Shown here piece by piece: positions 18,259-26,671 of a stretch of 53,155 nt of DNA; within the stretch, counting starts at the first letter, position 1, and each line of letters opens with the position of its first letter. The position numbers were made by a program, and so were the translations under genes. The notes beneath the pieces are model-generated. The model searched no databases and was not told where the DNA came from. It saw only the letters and a program-made list of their open reading frames with translations. This stretch comes from Parvibaculum sp049671045 (GTDB lineage Bacteria; Pseudomonadota; Alphaproteobacteria; Parvibaculales; Parvibaculaceae): the NCBI RefSeq assembly GCF_049671045.1, contig NZ_JBATUH010000042.1:1-53155 (forward strand), read 5' to 3'.

Positions 18259-18954
18259 ATGACGATCTCGAAGGGAGATGGAAGTTCCGCTGAACGCTCT
18301 GTCTCCGGTTGCAGGATCATCGTGACGGAGGACGATGACGCGATACGCGAGCGGTTCGTTCATCTGATCGCCGAGTGGGATGGCGGACAGGTCGTCGCGG
18401 AGTGTGCGACCCTGCTCGAAACGATGGCCGCGATAAGGGCACATGAAATCGACCTCCTGATTACCGATCTGAACCTGCCCGATGGCAACGGGATCGAGGC
18501 CATCGGCGCGCTGAGAGCGCTGCAACCGCGTGCCGAGGCAATGGTCATTTCCGTTCTGGCCGACGACCAGACGGTGCTCGATTCGATTGAGGCCGGAGCA
18601 TCGGGCTATCTCCTGAAGGATGCCGATCCGGTCGATCTCGTCGATGCGATCAATGATCTGATGGCCGGCCGCTCTCCCATTTCATCGAGAATTGCGCGCG
18701 TTCTCGTCAAGCGCCTGGCCGAACGGGCGGAACGAAGCACGACGGGTGAAGACGCGCCGAAAATGACGCCAAGGGAGATGGATATACTCTGGGGAATAGC
18801 CAAGGGCTTTACCAGCGACGAGCTCGCATCAAGCCTTGGCATTTCGAGGCAGACCGTTCCGGTTCACATCCGCAACATATACAGAAAATTGCAGGTCTCG
18901 AACCGCTCCGAGGCGGTCTTCGAGGCGGCGAGACAGGGGATCATCCGCCTATGA
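18259..18954 (+). CDS. NarL/LuxR-type response regulator
   Basis: A 231-residue response regulator. The receiver domain shows the acidic pocket E24-D25-D26, phospho-acceptor D70 in LLITDLNLPDGNG, S98 and the conserved K120 in GYLLKD. The C-terminal LuxR HTH (about 165-225) includes SRQTVPVHIRNIYRKL. It is divergent from the exported-protein operon across 222 bases and overlaps the kinase gene by ATGA, so it probably receives phosphate from that kinase and controls the divergent pair. That target is inferred from layout only. Confidence 0.92.
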   Translation: MTISKGDGSSAERSVSGCRIIVTEDDDAIRERFVHLIAEWDGGQVVAECATLLETMAAIRAHEIDLLITDLNLPDGNGIEAIGALRALQPRAEAMVISVLADDQTVLDSIEAGASGYLLKDADPVDLVDAINDLMAGRSPISSRIARVLVKRLAERAERSTTGEDAPKMTPREMDILWGIAKGFTSDELASSLGISRQTVPVHIRNIYRKLQVSNRSEAVFEAARQGIIRL

Positions 18955-20792
18955 GCGCGGCCCGCATGGCCGCACCGATTCCGAAGGCGCGGCGCGCGGC
19001 CGTGCTGGCGCTTCTCGGGATAATCGTGATCGTCGCCGCGCTTCCGCAATTCGTGCAATTGCCGGTGCCGCGCCACTCTTACAGCTTCGACACTGCCGAG
19101 TTTTCGCAGACAGGAAAATCGCCGCAGGTCGTCAGCCTGCCTTCGCGCTGGGTCCATGAATCGGCATCAGGCCCCGGTGCGGCGCTTTATCGTCTGACAT
19201 TCACTCTGGGCGATTTGCCGGACGCGCCGCTCGCGCTCTTCATTCCGGTGGTGAGGCAAACCATCGAGGTTCGTTTGAACGGGCATCTGCTGCCCGTGAT
19301 GCCGCACTCATCGTGGTCGAGTTCCAGAAGCGGATACGCATACGCGGCATCCCTGCCGCGGCAATTCATCAAGGCGGCGGCGTCAAACGATCTCGAAATA
19401 CGAATGATGCGAACTGATGGCTGGCTCTCGGGCTATCTCTCGCGCATCTACATTTCCACGTCGAAGGACATCAGAGGGTATCAGCGGATTGCCGACCTGC
19501 TGATCGAGCAATGGCGTGCGATGACCTTCGCCCTCCATGCCGTCACGGTGATGGGCTTCATCACGATCCTGCTGTTCCGGCGTCACGATCCGGTGTTTCA
19601 GTGGCTGACGCTCATCACCGGCTGGAGCCTCGTCATCGTTCTTTCCCAGTCGCCGATCCTGGGACAACTGCTTGGCGACAGCCGGCTTTATCTTCTTCCC
19701 GGCGTCGCGGCGGTGGGGTTGATGGCAATGGGCGTGGCGCTGGCGCTGACGGGGCGAAGCGCGCCATCCTGGTTGCGGCTTTCCATCTGGCTCGTTCCAC
19801 TGAACTTGTTCCTGCTCGGACTGACAGGTCTCGTCGGCCTACCTGTCGCCATTGTGGCTGGCTCGGCTGTGACCATCGTCACCTATGGGATCGCCGCGGC
19901 GATCCTCATCCGGGATTTCGCCATGCGGGGCGGATGGCAGGGAGCGTTCCTGTCCGTTCCCTTTGCATTGAGCGCGTGGTTCGGCGCGCATGACGTCCTT
20001 ATGGGGCTTGGCCTCAATGATGGCGTGTTCATGCTGATGCCCTATATGCGGACGATGATCCTTGTTGCGATCACGATCTTGCTGATGGGCCGTCTGGCCG
20101 AGAGTCTGAACAAGGTCGATGTAGCAAACGACGTCCTGCTTTTGCGCCTTGCCGAGCAGGAGAAGGAGCTGAACGAGCTGCATGAGAGGGATCGGCAGCG
20201 GACGGAGCAGAGCGTTCTCGAGTGCGAAAGGCAAAGACTGATGTCCGATCTCCATGACGGGCTGAGCGGCCATCTGGTGTCGATCATAGCCCTCGCGGAG
20301 CGCAACGAAGTAAACGCGCCGTTCATAAGCGCCTCCGCCCGGGAAGCGCTGGACGACCTTCGGCTCGTCATCCAGTCGCTCGATATCGGCGACAGTGACC
20401 TGCTTGTCGCGCTTGCGGGCTGGCGGGAGCGGCTCGAGCCTCGATTGCGCCGGCTGGGTGTCAAGCTGGAGTGGTCGATGGAGGCGATACCGCAGATCAC
20501 GGGCGTAACGCCGGGAAACGCGCTCTCGGTTCTGAGAATTCTGCAGGAAGCCGTCACCAACGCGCTGAAGCATGGACCCGCAACTCGGATTTCTATTCGC
20601 GGGATGCCTCGCGATAACGGCGCTGCCATCATCATCGAAAACGATCTGGCCGAATCGGCGGCAGCGGGCAAGGGGCATGGTGTCGCCAACATGCAAAGAC
20701 GAGCTGAAAAGTTTGGCGCTCTTGTTCGCCTCGATCTCGGAGAACGCCACGCCCGCCTGGAGCTGAGGCTTCCTTTCCGCCTTTCGAGCTAG
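18951..20792 (+). CDS. Membrane sensor histidine kinase, 7TM-DISM-like with HisKA_3 core
   Basis: A 613-residue sensor kinase. One membrane segment (14-35) leads to a periplasmic domain of about 150 residues with jelly-roll-like strands (ALYRLTFTLGDLP, TIEVRLNGHLLPV). Then come about seven membrane segments (about 190-380), a short coiled coil, the HisKA_3 box with phospho-His H435 in SDLHDGLSGHLVSI, and a HATPase domain with N-box EAVTNALKHG (N537) and G-box GKGHGVAN (573-580). The layout is that of 7TMR-DISM receptors, whose periplasmic part may bind a carbohydrate or similar ligand. It is co-transcribed with the response regulator. Confidence 0.9.
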   Translation: MSAARMAAPIPKARRAAVLALLGIIVIVAALPQFVQLPVPRHSYSFDTAEFSQTGKSPQVVSLPSRWVHESASGPGAALYRLTFTLGDLPDAPLALFIPVVRQTIEVRLNGHLLPVMPHSSWSSSRSGYAYAASLPRQFIKAAASNDLEIRMMRTDGWLSGYLSRIYISTSKDIRGYQRIADLLIEQWRAMTFALHAVTVMGFITILLFRRHDPVFQWLTLITGWSLVIVLSQSPILGQLLGDSRLYLLPGVAAVGLMAMGVALALTGRSAPSWLRLSIWLVPLNLFLLGLTGLVGLPVAIVAGSAVTIVTYGIAAAILIRDFAMRGGWQGAFLSVPFALSAWFGAHDVLMGLGLNDGVFMLMPYMRTMILVAITILLMGRLAESLNKVDVANDVLLLRLAEQEKELNELHERDRQRTEQSVLECERQRLMSDLHDGLSGHLVSIIALAERNEVNAPFISASAREALDDLRLVIQSLDIGDSDLLVALAGWRERLEPRLRRLGVKLEWSMEAIPQITGVTPGNALSVLRILQEAVTNALKHGPATRISIRGMPRDNGAAIIIENDLAESAAAGKGHGVANMQRRAEKFGALVRLDLGERHARLELRLPFRLSS

Positions 20793-20891
20793 GGCACTCG
20801 AGGCAACTCGGCGGTCATCGCATCCGGATGATGGCCGCGATGCGTCGGCAAGTTGGACGGTGCGTTGGACGCCGGGTCGGGGCAGGTTGCG

Positions 20892-21614
20892 CTATTCCCT
20901 CGAGCCTGCGGCGCGATCGAGTGCCGCGGCGGCTTGCAGCTTGTCGCCCGAAGGCGCCTCCGTGAAGAGCCAGCGCGCGAGAAGCGCCGCGCAAAGCGCG
21001 CCCGCAATTTCGGCCGCGATGAAGGCGGGCACATCCGCGATGCGGATACCCGAGAAACTGTCCGTCAGCGAACGCGCGAGCGCGACGGCCGGGTTGGCGA
21101 AGCTCGTCGATGAAGTGAACCAGTAGCCGCCCGCAATCGTCAGCGCGACGATGGATGCAAGCCTCGATGGTGCCTTCGCAAGCGCGCCGAGAATCGCCAT
21201 CACGAGGGCGAATGTCGCGACGAATTCTCCGGCCGACTGGCCGAAGCCCGCCCGCGCATGCTGCGACGCCTCCAGAAGCGGAACCTCGAACATGAGATGC
21301 GCGAGCACGGTACCGGACGCTGCCGCCAGGAATTGAACGGCGACATAAAGAGCGGCAAGCGCCGCGCCGATTTCGCGCCGGATGAAGAAGACGAGCGTTA
21401 CCGCCGGATTGAAATGCGCGCCCGAGACGGGCCCGAAAATCTCGATGAGAACGAAGAGCATGGCCGAGGTCGCAAGCGTGTTGCCGAGGAGCGCGACAGC
21501 CGCGTTTCCACCGGCGAGCCGCTCGGCCATGATCCCCGACCCGACGACCGTCGCGACGAGAAGGCATGTGCCCAGGGCCTCGGCGGCTAGCCTTGAGGTG
21601 GGCGATGTGGTCAC
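20892..21614 (-). CDS. aqpS: MIP/aquaporin family channel, AqpS-like (arsenite efflux)
   Basis: A 240-residue six-helix channel with both asparagine boxes, HFNPAV (N69) and FANPAVALAR (N174), and the selectivity-filter arginine R181. In Sinorhizobium, AqpS in an ars operon lets arsenite made by ArsC leave the cell down its gradient. The same logic fits here, since no ArsB or Acr3 pump is present. The start is GTG and overlaps the arsC stop as GTGA. It is the last gene of the operon and converges on the sensor kinase gene 100 bases away. Assignment as AqpS depends on the operon context. Confidence 0.88.
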   Translation of the reverse strand: MTTSPTSRLAAEALGTCLLVATVVGSGIMAERLAGGNAAVALLGNTLATSAMLFVLIEIFGPVSGAHFNPAVTLVFFIRREIGAALAALYVAVQFLAAASGTVLAHLMFEVPLLEASQHARAGFGQSAGEFVATFALVMAILGALAKAPSRLASIVALTIAGGYWFTSSTSFANPAVALARSLTDSFSGIRIADVPAFIAAEIAGALCAALLARWLFTEAPSGDKLQAAAALDRAAGSRE

Positions 21615-22120
21615 GCCGGGCTCCCCGCCTCTCCGATCTCGGCGAGCTTTTTCCTGAGCGCCTGCCCGTCGAGGTTGCCGGGCGGCAGGTCCGCAAGCAG
21701 GTCGATGTGCTGCCTTATCGCGGCGAAGACCTCGGCGAATTTGCGCCGGATCGCTTCCTCGCTGCCCGTGGCGGCGGCGGGGTCCTCGAACGGCCAATGC
21801 GCCGACGCCGGATGGCCCGGCCACACGGGGCAAACCTCGCCTGCGGCGTTGTCGCAAACCGTGATGATGAAATCCATCCGCGGGGCGCCGGGGGCGGCGA
21901 ATTCGTCCCAGGACTTGGAGCGAAGATTCTCGACCGGGAGGCCGGCCGCGCGCAGCGTCTCGATGGCGTGGGGATTGACCCTGCCCGTCGGCTGGCTTCC
22001 GGCGCTGAAGGCGCGAAAGCGTCCTCCGCCGCGCGCATTCATATAGACCTCCGCGAGAATGCTTCGCGCGGAGTTGCCGGTGCAGAGGAAGAGTATGTTG
22101 TAACTCGGCTTGAGACTCAC
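21611..22120 (-). CDS. arsC: Arsenate reductase, LMW-phosphatase (thioredoxin-coupled) type
   Basis: A 169-residue LMW-PTP-fold reductase that converts arsenate to arsenite. The P-loop is FLCTGNSARS with C13 and R19 (C-x5-R). A second pair of cysteines in TVCDNAAGEVCPVWPG matches the relay cysteines of the thioredoxin-linked ArsC of S. aureus pI258, although here seven rather than six residues separate them. The start is GTG, overlapping the dioxygenase stop as GTGA; longer versions of the frame run into dioxygenase coding sequence. It overlaps aqpS downstream. Confidence 0.93.
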   Translation of the reverse strand: MSLKPSYNILFLCTGNSARSILAEVYMNARGGGRFRAFSAGSQPTGRVNPHAIETLRAAGLPVENLRSKSWDEFAAPGAPRMDFIITVCDNAAGEVCPVWPGHPASAHWPFEDPAAATGSEEAIRRKFAEVFAAIRQHIDLLADLPPGNLDGQALRKKLAEIGEAGSPA

Positions 22121-23130
22121 TGCCGTTTTTCCAGTTGGGTATGCGCGGCGGCGGTATCGGCATTGCGCGCGATGCCTGCGCGCAGGCTTTCCTCGCCCGC
22201 GCTGAAGTTCGGCTCGACGAGCCACAGCCGGAGCAGGTGCCGCTTGAGATCGGGCTCCGGCCAGTCCTCATATGCGGTACGCTTGTGGAGCACCGATGCG
22301 TTCTTCAGGAACTGCATGTCGCCCGGCTCGAAATTCATGTCGAGATAGAAGCGGGGATCGTTCGCCGTCTCTTCGATGAAGGCGATGGCTTTCTTCTGCG
22401 CCTGCGTCAGGCGCGGCGTTTCCTCATGCTGCTGGCTTTCGCGAATGTACCAGGGAATGAAGAACGTCCTCAGCCGGCCGTCGATGAGGTGGCAGATCGA
22501 AATCTCGAACCAAGGCTTCGCGCCCGGCCTGTGCTGACCTTGCGTGTCGAACGGGAAGGGCTCGAAAAGCACCGGCACCAAATCCGGCCTGCGGGTCAGC
22601 ATTTCGTTGTAGATCGCGACCGAACTCACGATGCGGCTGACGCCGCCCGATTTCGCCGGCCTCAGGCAGAACAGGCCGATGATGTCGGCGCCGTCCGTGT
22701 GAAAATCCTGTTCGGCGCGCGTCTTGTAGAGGCGCACGCCATATTGCTTCGGGTCGGCGCCCGTGTCGCGAATATGGCCGATGAGATCGCCATCCGTATT
22801 CTGCGAGATGGCGCGGCCCATATGGAGGCCGATCCCCCAATAGACGGCGGCGCAGTCTTCCTTCGTATGCTCACCGACGGGAAAGCCCTTGATGAGAAGG
22901 AAGCCCCGTCCGCGGTCGAGTTCCGCGAGCCAGCCGCCTATGCGGATTGCGAGCGTCGGTAGCGGGAAGTCCTCGCGGCTCCAGCGATGGAAGTCCGGTT
23001 CGCGCGCGCGTGCCTTGAGGAGGGCCGCGCGAAGCTCGGCGATGTCCTCCGGGGAAAGCCGGTAGATCCAGTTCTCGTCGAACTGGATCTCCGGCCCTAT
23101 CCAGGCATCGGGCGTGTCGAGGATCGGCAT
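22117..23130 (-). CDS. TauD/TfdA-family Fe(II)/2-oxoglutarate-dependent dioxygenase in the ars operon
   Basis: A 337-residue non-haem iron dioxygenase. The iron ligands are H144 and D146 (DFHTDGAD) with distal H282 (SVLHKRTAYED), and the 2-oxoglutarate arginine lies in KRHLLRLWL (297-301). The fold matches clavaminate-synthase/TauD proteins, which hydroxylate or cleave small acids and sulfonates. It starts five bases after arsI and overlaps arsC, so it is a fully integrated member of this operon. Such an enzyme is not a standard ars component. By inference it may act on an organoarsenical or on a compound modified during arsenic stress; its substrate cannot be read from sequence. Confidence 0.88.
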   Translation of the reverse strand: MPILDTPDAWIGPEIQFDENWIYRLSPEDIAELRAALLKARAREPDFHRWSREDFPLPTLAIRIGGWLAELDRGRGFLLIKGFPVGEHTKEDCAAVYWGIGLHMGRAISQNTDGDLIGHIRDTGADPKQYGVRLYKTRAEQDFHTDGADIIGLFCLRPAKSGGVSRIVSSVAIYNEMLTRRPDLVPVLFEPFPFDTQGQHRPGAKPWFEISICHLIDGRLRTFFIPWYIRESQQHEETPRLTQAQKKAIAFIEETANDPRFYLDMNFEPGDMQFLKNASVLHKRTAYEDWPEPDLKRHLLRLWLVEPNFSAGEESLRAGIARNADTAAAHTQLEKRQ

Positions 23131-23135
23131 TTGGT

Positions 23136-23612
23136 TCAGCCGCAGCAGGCGGTTTTTTTGCTTTCGGCTTCGGCCTTCGGCTCCGGGATGCAGCAGGCAG
23201 AGGCTGTCTCCGTCGCGATCGTCTCGAGTTCGGGCCCGGTTCCGAATTCTTCCATGACGTGGTGAGTGAAGAAGGCTTCCCAGCGCACGCCGTCGGGATC
23301 GGCCGTCCAGCTCTTTTCCGACTTCGCATAGCAGCAGGTCGTCACGCCTTCCGGCAGATAGGGCGCTTCGGCCTCTTTCAGGCGATCGAAAATCGGTTCG
23401 AGTTCGTCGGCATTGTCGACCTGAATTCCGGCATGGCCGAAACCCCGGTCGCCTGAAATCGTCTCGACGACGAAATTGACGCGCGGGTCCTCGAGCATCC
23501 ATTTGGCATAGCCCGGACGGCGCACCGTCGGCTCCTCGCCGAAAAGTGTCGAATAGAAGGCGACGGATTTCTCGAGGTCGGCGACCCCGAAGCTTACATG
23601 CAGTCTCTTCAT
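23136..23612 (-). CDS. arsI: ArsI-type C-As lyase (vicinal oxygen chelate fold)
   Basis: A 158-residue member of the ArsI/CadI family, which cleaves the carbon-arsenic bond of trivalent organoarsenicals such as methylarsonous acid in an Fe(II)- and O2-dependent reaction. The expected metal ligands are H5, H60 (FGHAGIQ) and E112 (RWEAFF), and the substrate-binding vicinal cysteine pair is C93-C94 (TTCCYAKSEKSW). The N-terminus (HVSFGVADLEKSVAFY) is a family landmark. Two more CC pairs lie in a tail (C140-C141 and C156-C157) and may bind extra arsenic. The start overlaps the arsR stop as ATGA. Confidence 0.92.
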   Translation of the reverse strand: MKRLHVSFGVADLEKSVAFYSTLFGEEPTVRRPGYAKWMLEDPRVNFVVETISGDRGFGHAGIQVDNADELEPIFDRLKEAEAPYLPEGVTTCCYAKSEKSWTADPDGVRWEAFFTHHVMEEFGTGPELETIATETASACCIPEPKAEAESKKTACCG

Positions 23613-23962
23613 CGCACACACTCCGCTTTGCGTTGGCGAGCGGGCGTCCCGACGACCCCGCATGCGCCCTGACAGCAATCCTTGAGCAGAAAATCGGTGA
23701 GATCGCGCATGGCCGAAAGATCGGCCCTGTAGACGATCGAACGCCCCTGGCGCCGCGATGTGACGAGGCCGGCGCGCGCCAGTTCCTTCAGATGGAAGGA
23801 AAGGGTCGCGGGCGGCACGTCCAGCGCTTCCGCAATCTCGCCTGCGGGGAGCCCGCCGCCGTCTCCCGTAGGCGCATGGGCGCGCACGAGGGTGCGAAAG
23901 ATCGAAAGCCGCGTTTCCTGGGCGAGCGCCGCAAGAGCGGCTATGGCGTCCATCATTTCCAT
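23609..23962 (-). CDS. arsR: ArsR-family arsenic-responsive repressor
   Basis: A 117-residue winged-helix repressor with PPATLSFHLKELARAGLVTSRRQGRS as its recognition region and wing (residues ~50-75, seen in segments). A cysteine cluster near the C-terminus, DCCQGAC (C96, C97, C101), resembles the As(III)/Sb(III) site of the Acidithiobacillus-type ArsR. It heads the ars operon and its ATG sits at the end of a promoter with a palindromic operator. Start ATG 23962 is preferred; ATGs at 23956 and 23953 are alternatives. Upstream in-frame sequence is not ArsR-like. Confidence 0.93.
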   Translation of the reverse strand: MEMMDAIAALAALAQETRLSIFRTLVRAHAPTGDGGGLPAGEIAEALDVPPATLSFHLKELARAGLVTSRRQGRSIVYRADLSAMRDLTDFLLKDCCQGACGVVGTPARQRKAECVR

Positions 23963-23964
23963 TA

Positions 23965-23997
23965 TTCGACTATTATCGAAATGAAAACCACTGTCAA
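23965..23997 (-). promoter_or_regulatory. ars operon promoter with palindromic ArsR operator
   Basis: On the minus strand a perfect -35 box TTGACA (23992-23997) is followed after 17 bases by AATAGT (23969-23974) as -10. The palindrome TTCGA-N6-TCGAA (23965-23980) covers the -10 box, so bound repressor would block polymerase. Expected transcription start falls at or next to the arsR ATG, so the message may be leaderless. Sequence elements are seen; binding is inferred. Confidence 0.7.
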
Positions 23998-24128
23998 GGG
24001 GCGGATCGCGGCGCGCAGCGGGAACGAAATCGCCCGCGCATGGCGGCGCGGGCGATGTTGATGGTCCGGACCTGATATCATCACGACGCGGAATGCGCAT
24101 GCCGCTCCGGCGCGGCGAATTCCGGCGG

Positions 24129-24998
24129 CTACTTTGCGCCCGCCGTGGCGGCCTTGTCGAAGTCGCTCGCATCGTGCCGCTCGGCAAGCTGGCTTGCCGG
24201 ATCGCCCCAGACGCGATTGACCATGCGCCCGCGCTTCACCGCGGGGCGCTCCGCGATCTGGTCGGTCCAGCGGTTGACATGCTTGTAGTCCTTCACGCTC
24301 AGGAACTCGCCCGCTTCATAGAGCAGCCCCTTCGCAAGCGAGCCATACCAGGGCCAGATCGCGATGTCGGCGATGGTGTAGGCATCGCCCGCAATGTACT
24401 CGCTCTCGGCAAGCCGCCGGTCGAGAACGTCGAGCTGGCGCTTCACCTCCATCGTGAAGCGGTCGATCGCATATTCGAACTTCATTGGCGCATAGGCATA
24501 GAAGTGCCCGAAGCCGCCGCCGAGATAGGGCGCCGAGCCCATCTGCCAGAAGAGCCACGAATAACACTCAGCCCGTTTCGCCGGGTCCCTGGGCAGGAAG
24601 GCATTGCCGAATTTCTCGGCGAGATAGAGCAGGATCGCGCCGCTCTCGAAAACGCGCGTGTGCGGCGTCGTGCTGCGATCGAGGAGCGCCGGGATCTTGG
24701 AATTCGGATTGACCTCGACGAAGCCCGAGCCGAACTGGTCGCCCTCATTGATGTTGATGAGCCAGGCGTCGTATTCGGCGCCGCTATGGCCCGCCTCCAG
24801 CAGCTCCTCCAGCATCACCGTCACCTTCACGCCGTTCGGCGTCGCAAGGGAGTAGAGCTGGAGCGGATGCTTGCCGACCGGCAGCGCTTTCTCATGCGTC
24901 GCGCCGGAAATGGGCCTGTTGATCTTGGCGAAGCGGCCGCCATCCTTGTTCTGGTCCCATGTCCAGACTTTGGGAGGCGTATAGGGGGTGCTGGTCAT
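24129..24998 (-). CDS. yghU: Glutathione S-transferase, YghU-like (nu class)
   Basis: A 289-residue transferase with the long N-terminus of YghU-type enzymes (YTPPKVWTWDQNKDGGRFAKINRP), a thioredoxin-fold domain with NPNSKIPALLD and the glutathione-binding FESGAILLYLAEKFG, and an all-helical C-terminal domain with YTIADIAIWPW. YghU proteins bind two glutathiones and act as disulfide-bond or peroxide reductases. GAGGAG lies seven bases before ATG 24998, fixing the start. It stands alone, about 170 bases upstream of arsR on the same strand; a shared role in arsenic stress is possible but not shown. Confidence 0.92.
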   Translation of the reverse strand: MTSTPYTPPKVWTWDQNKDGGRFAKINRPISGATHEKALPVGKHPLQLYSLATPNGVKVTVMLEELLEAGHSGAEYDAWLININEGDQFGSGFVEVNPNSKIPALLDRSTTPHTRVFESGAILLYLAEKFGNAFLPRDPAKRAECYSWLFWQMGSAPYLGGGFGHFYAYAPMKFEYAIDRFTMEVKRQLDVLDRRLAESEYIAGDAYTIADIAIWPWYGSLAKGLLYEAGEFLSVKDYKHVNRWTDQIAERPAVKRGRMVNRVWGDPASQLAERHDASDFDKAATAGAK

Positions 24999-25355
24999 TG
25001 CCGGTCTCCTCGATGGGTCGGATGTGCTGAAGCTGGCCCCAATGCGCGGCAATGGCAACTTTTTCGGCCAATGGATGCGCGCCTCGCCTCCCTGAACCTT
25101 GCCGCTGTTGCACAAAATCAGCCATGCGGCAGCGGGTAATTCCCGCTGCCCGGCCCTGCGTCGTGAGCCCGTGCAAGGCCGCCCCCGCCGGTGGACGCGA
25201 TCCCGACACCCCTCGTTCGGGGGATGTTGCCGGCGCCCGATCTGAACCAAAAGTGCTCGAATTCTTTCGGTTCGCCTCCGGGGAACGAACCCCGCAACGG
25301 CCATGTGTGGAGGTCTTGCGGAACGGCGGAGGCAGCGCGTTCAGGGGGATGTCGT
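24999..25355. other. Divergent intergenic region between yghU and the secretion operon
   Basis: About 357 bases without a convincing gene. It must hold the promoters of yghU (minus) and of the DUF560 outer membrane protein gene (plus). A small hairpin CCCCTCG-TTCG-style repeat occurs near 25210-25223 and GGAAC elements occur at about 25282 and 25320, but their spacing to downstream CGTT does not fit the usual alphaproteobacterial ECF promoter. I see no clear operator. Confidence 0.5.
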
Positions 25356-26657
25356 ATGAGGCTTTGGCTGGGCATTGCGATGGGCAGCGTAATGGCTGTG
25401 GCACTGTGGAGCGGGCCTTCATGGGCCAGCGACGGAAGCGATCCGGCAGAAAGTTACGCCGAACTCAAGCAGCAGGAGCGGGCGCGCGCCGGCGATCCGG
25501 ACTTCGACTATGCGCTTGGCATCGCCGCCATCGATGCGGGACATGCGAGCGACGCCGTGGCGGCCTTCGAGCGCGTGCTCGCCGTCCGGCCGGATCACCT
25601 GCAGGCGCGGGCGGAACTCGGCCGTGCCTATATTGTGCTCAACGAGCCCGAGGCTGCGCGCCGCGAGCTTGCGACGGTGAGCGGAGCCGAGGTTCCTCCG
25701 GCGGTTCGTGAAGTCGTGGACCGCTATGTGGCGGCGCTCGATACGGGGCTTTCCGGCGGCGGCACCGAGATCGCAGGCACGGTCAAGCTCAGCTTCGGCT
25801 ACGACACCAACGTCAACAATTCGACCGACGATTCGCGCATTCTCATTCCGGCTTTCGCCGGTCTCGGCTTTGGCAACCTGTCGCCGAACGCGCAGGCGCA
25901 GGATGACGGCTTCGCGGAGCTGATGGGCCGCACGACGCTGACGCATGGCCTCGCCATCGACAAGCGGCTCATCGCCGATCTCACCGCCTCCATGCGCCGC
26001 AATGCCGACCATGACGAGTTCAACCAGGCGATTGTGGGCCTGAACCTCGGCTATGCGCAGGTGACGCCGGATCACGGCACCTTCTCGCTGACGGCGCAGC
26101 TTCAGTCCTTCTGGATCGACGATGAGGTCTATCGCCATGCGATCGGCGGCCTCGGTCAGTGGACCTACAGAACGAGTTCGCAGACCGATTTCGGCCTCTA
26201 TCTCCTCTATTCATATCTTCACTACCCGGACAACGAGGCGCAGAACGCGAACCGCTACATGGCGGGCGCGACGATCGGCCAGCAATTCGGCGGCTCGCTG
26301 AAGCCCTATCTGTTCGCCGGCATCTATGGCGGCCTCGAAAGGACCACGGACAGCAGGTTCGACAATCTGACCTATGAATTCATTGGTGCCCGCATCGGTG
26401 GCGAGCTTGCGCTGACGGAGAGCCTGACGGGCTATGCGAGCGCCGCGATCGAGGCCGACAACTACAAGGACCCCGAGCCGCTGTTTCTCGAGAAGCGTTC
26501 GACCGTGCGTGTCGATACGGCGGTCGGCGCGCGCTACGCGATCGGGCCGGGCCTGACCCTCGGCGCGGAGGTCGCTTACACCAATACCGACAGCAACATC
26601 GTTCTCTACGACTACGACCGCGTCGTCTCTTCAGTCTCGATCAGTGTCGACTTCTAA
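25356..26657 (+). CDS. DUF560 / Slam-like outer membrane protein (type XI secretion system translocator)
   Basis: A 433-residue outer membrane protein. A signal peptide (cut likely after WAS, residue 25) is followed by a periplasmic TPR-like domain (~45-125) and a C-terminal beta-barrel from about residue 140. The barrel opens with KLSFGYDTNVNN, a phrase typical of surface lipoprotein assembly modifiers, and ends SISVDF with the terminal phenylalanine used by the BAM machinery. Slam/T11SS proteins move specific cargo across the outer membrane. GGGGGA lies about eight bases before ATG 25356; the upstream frame has no signal peptide. The putative cargo gene follows after 14 bases. Confidence 0.82.
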   Translation: MRLWLGIAMGSVMAVALWSGPSWASDGSDPAESYAELKQQERARAGDPDFDYALGIAAIDAGHASDAVAAFERVLAVRPDHLQARAELGRAYIVLNEPEAARRELATVSGAEVPPAVREVVDRYVAALDTGLSGGGTEIAGTVKLSFGYDTNVNNSTDDSRILIPAFAGLGFGNLSPNAQAQDDGFAELMGRTTLTHGLAIDKRLIADLTASMRRNADHDEFNQAIVGLNLGYAQVTPDHGTFSLTAQLQSFWIDDEVYRHAIGGLGQWTYRTSSQTDFGLYLLYSYLHYPDNEAQNANRYMAGATIGQQFGGSLKPYLFAGIYGGLERTTDSRFDNLTYEFIGARIGGELALTESLTGYASAAIEADNYKDPEPLFLEKRSTVRVDTAVGARYAIGPGLTLGAEVAYTNTDSNIVLYDYDRVVSSVSISVDF

Positions 26658-26671
26658 GGGTGGGCTGCAAC

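Noticed and set aside
25280..25345. ECF (EcfG-type) promoter GGAAC-N-CGTT before the secretion operon
   Set aside because: The GGAAC to CGTT distance is 13 bases rather than 16-17, so the match is probably chance.
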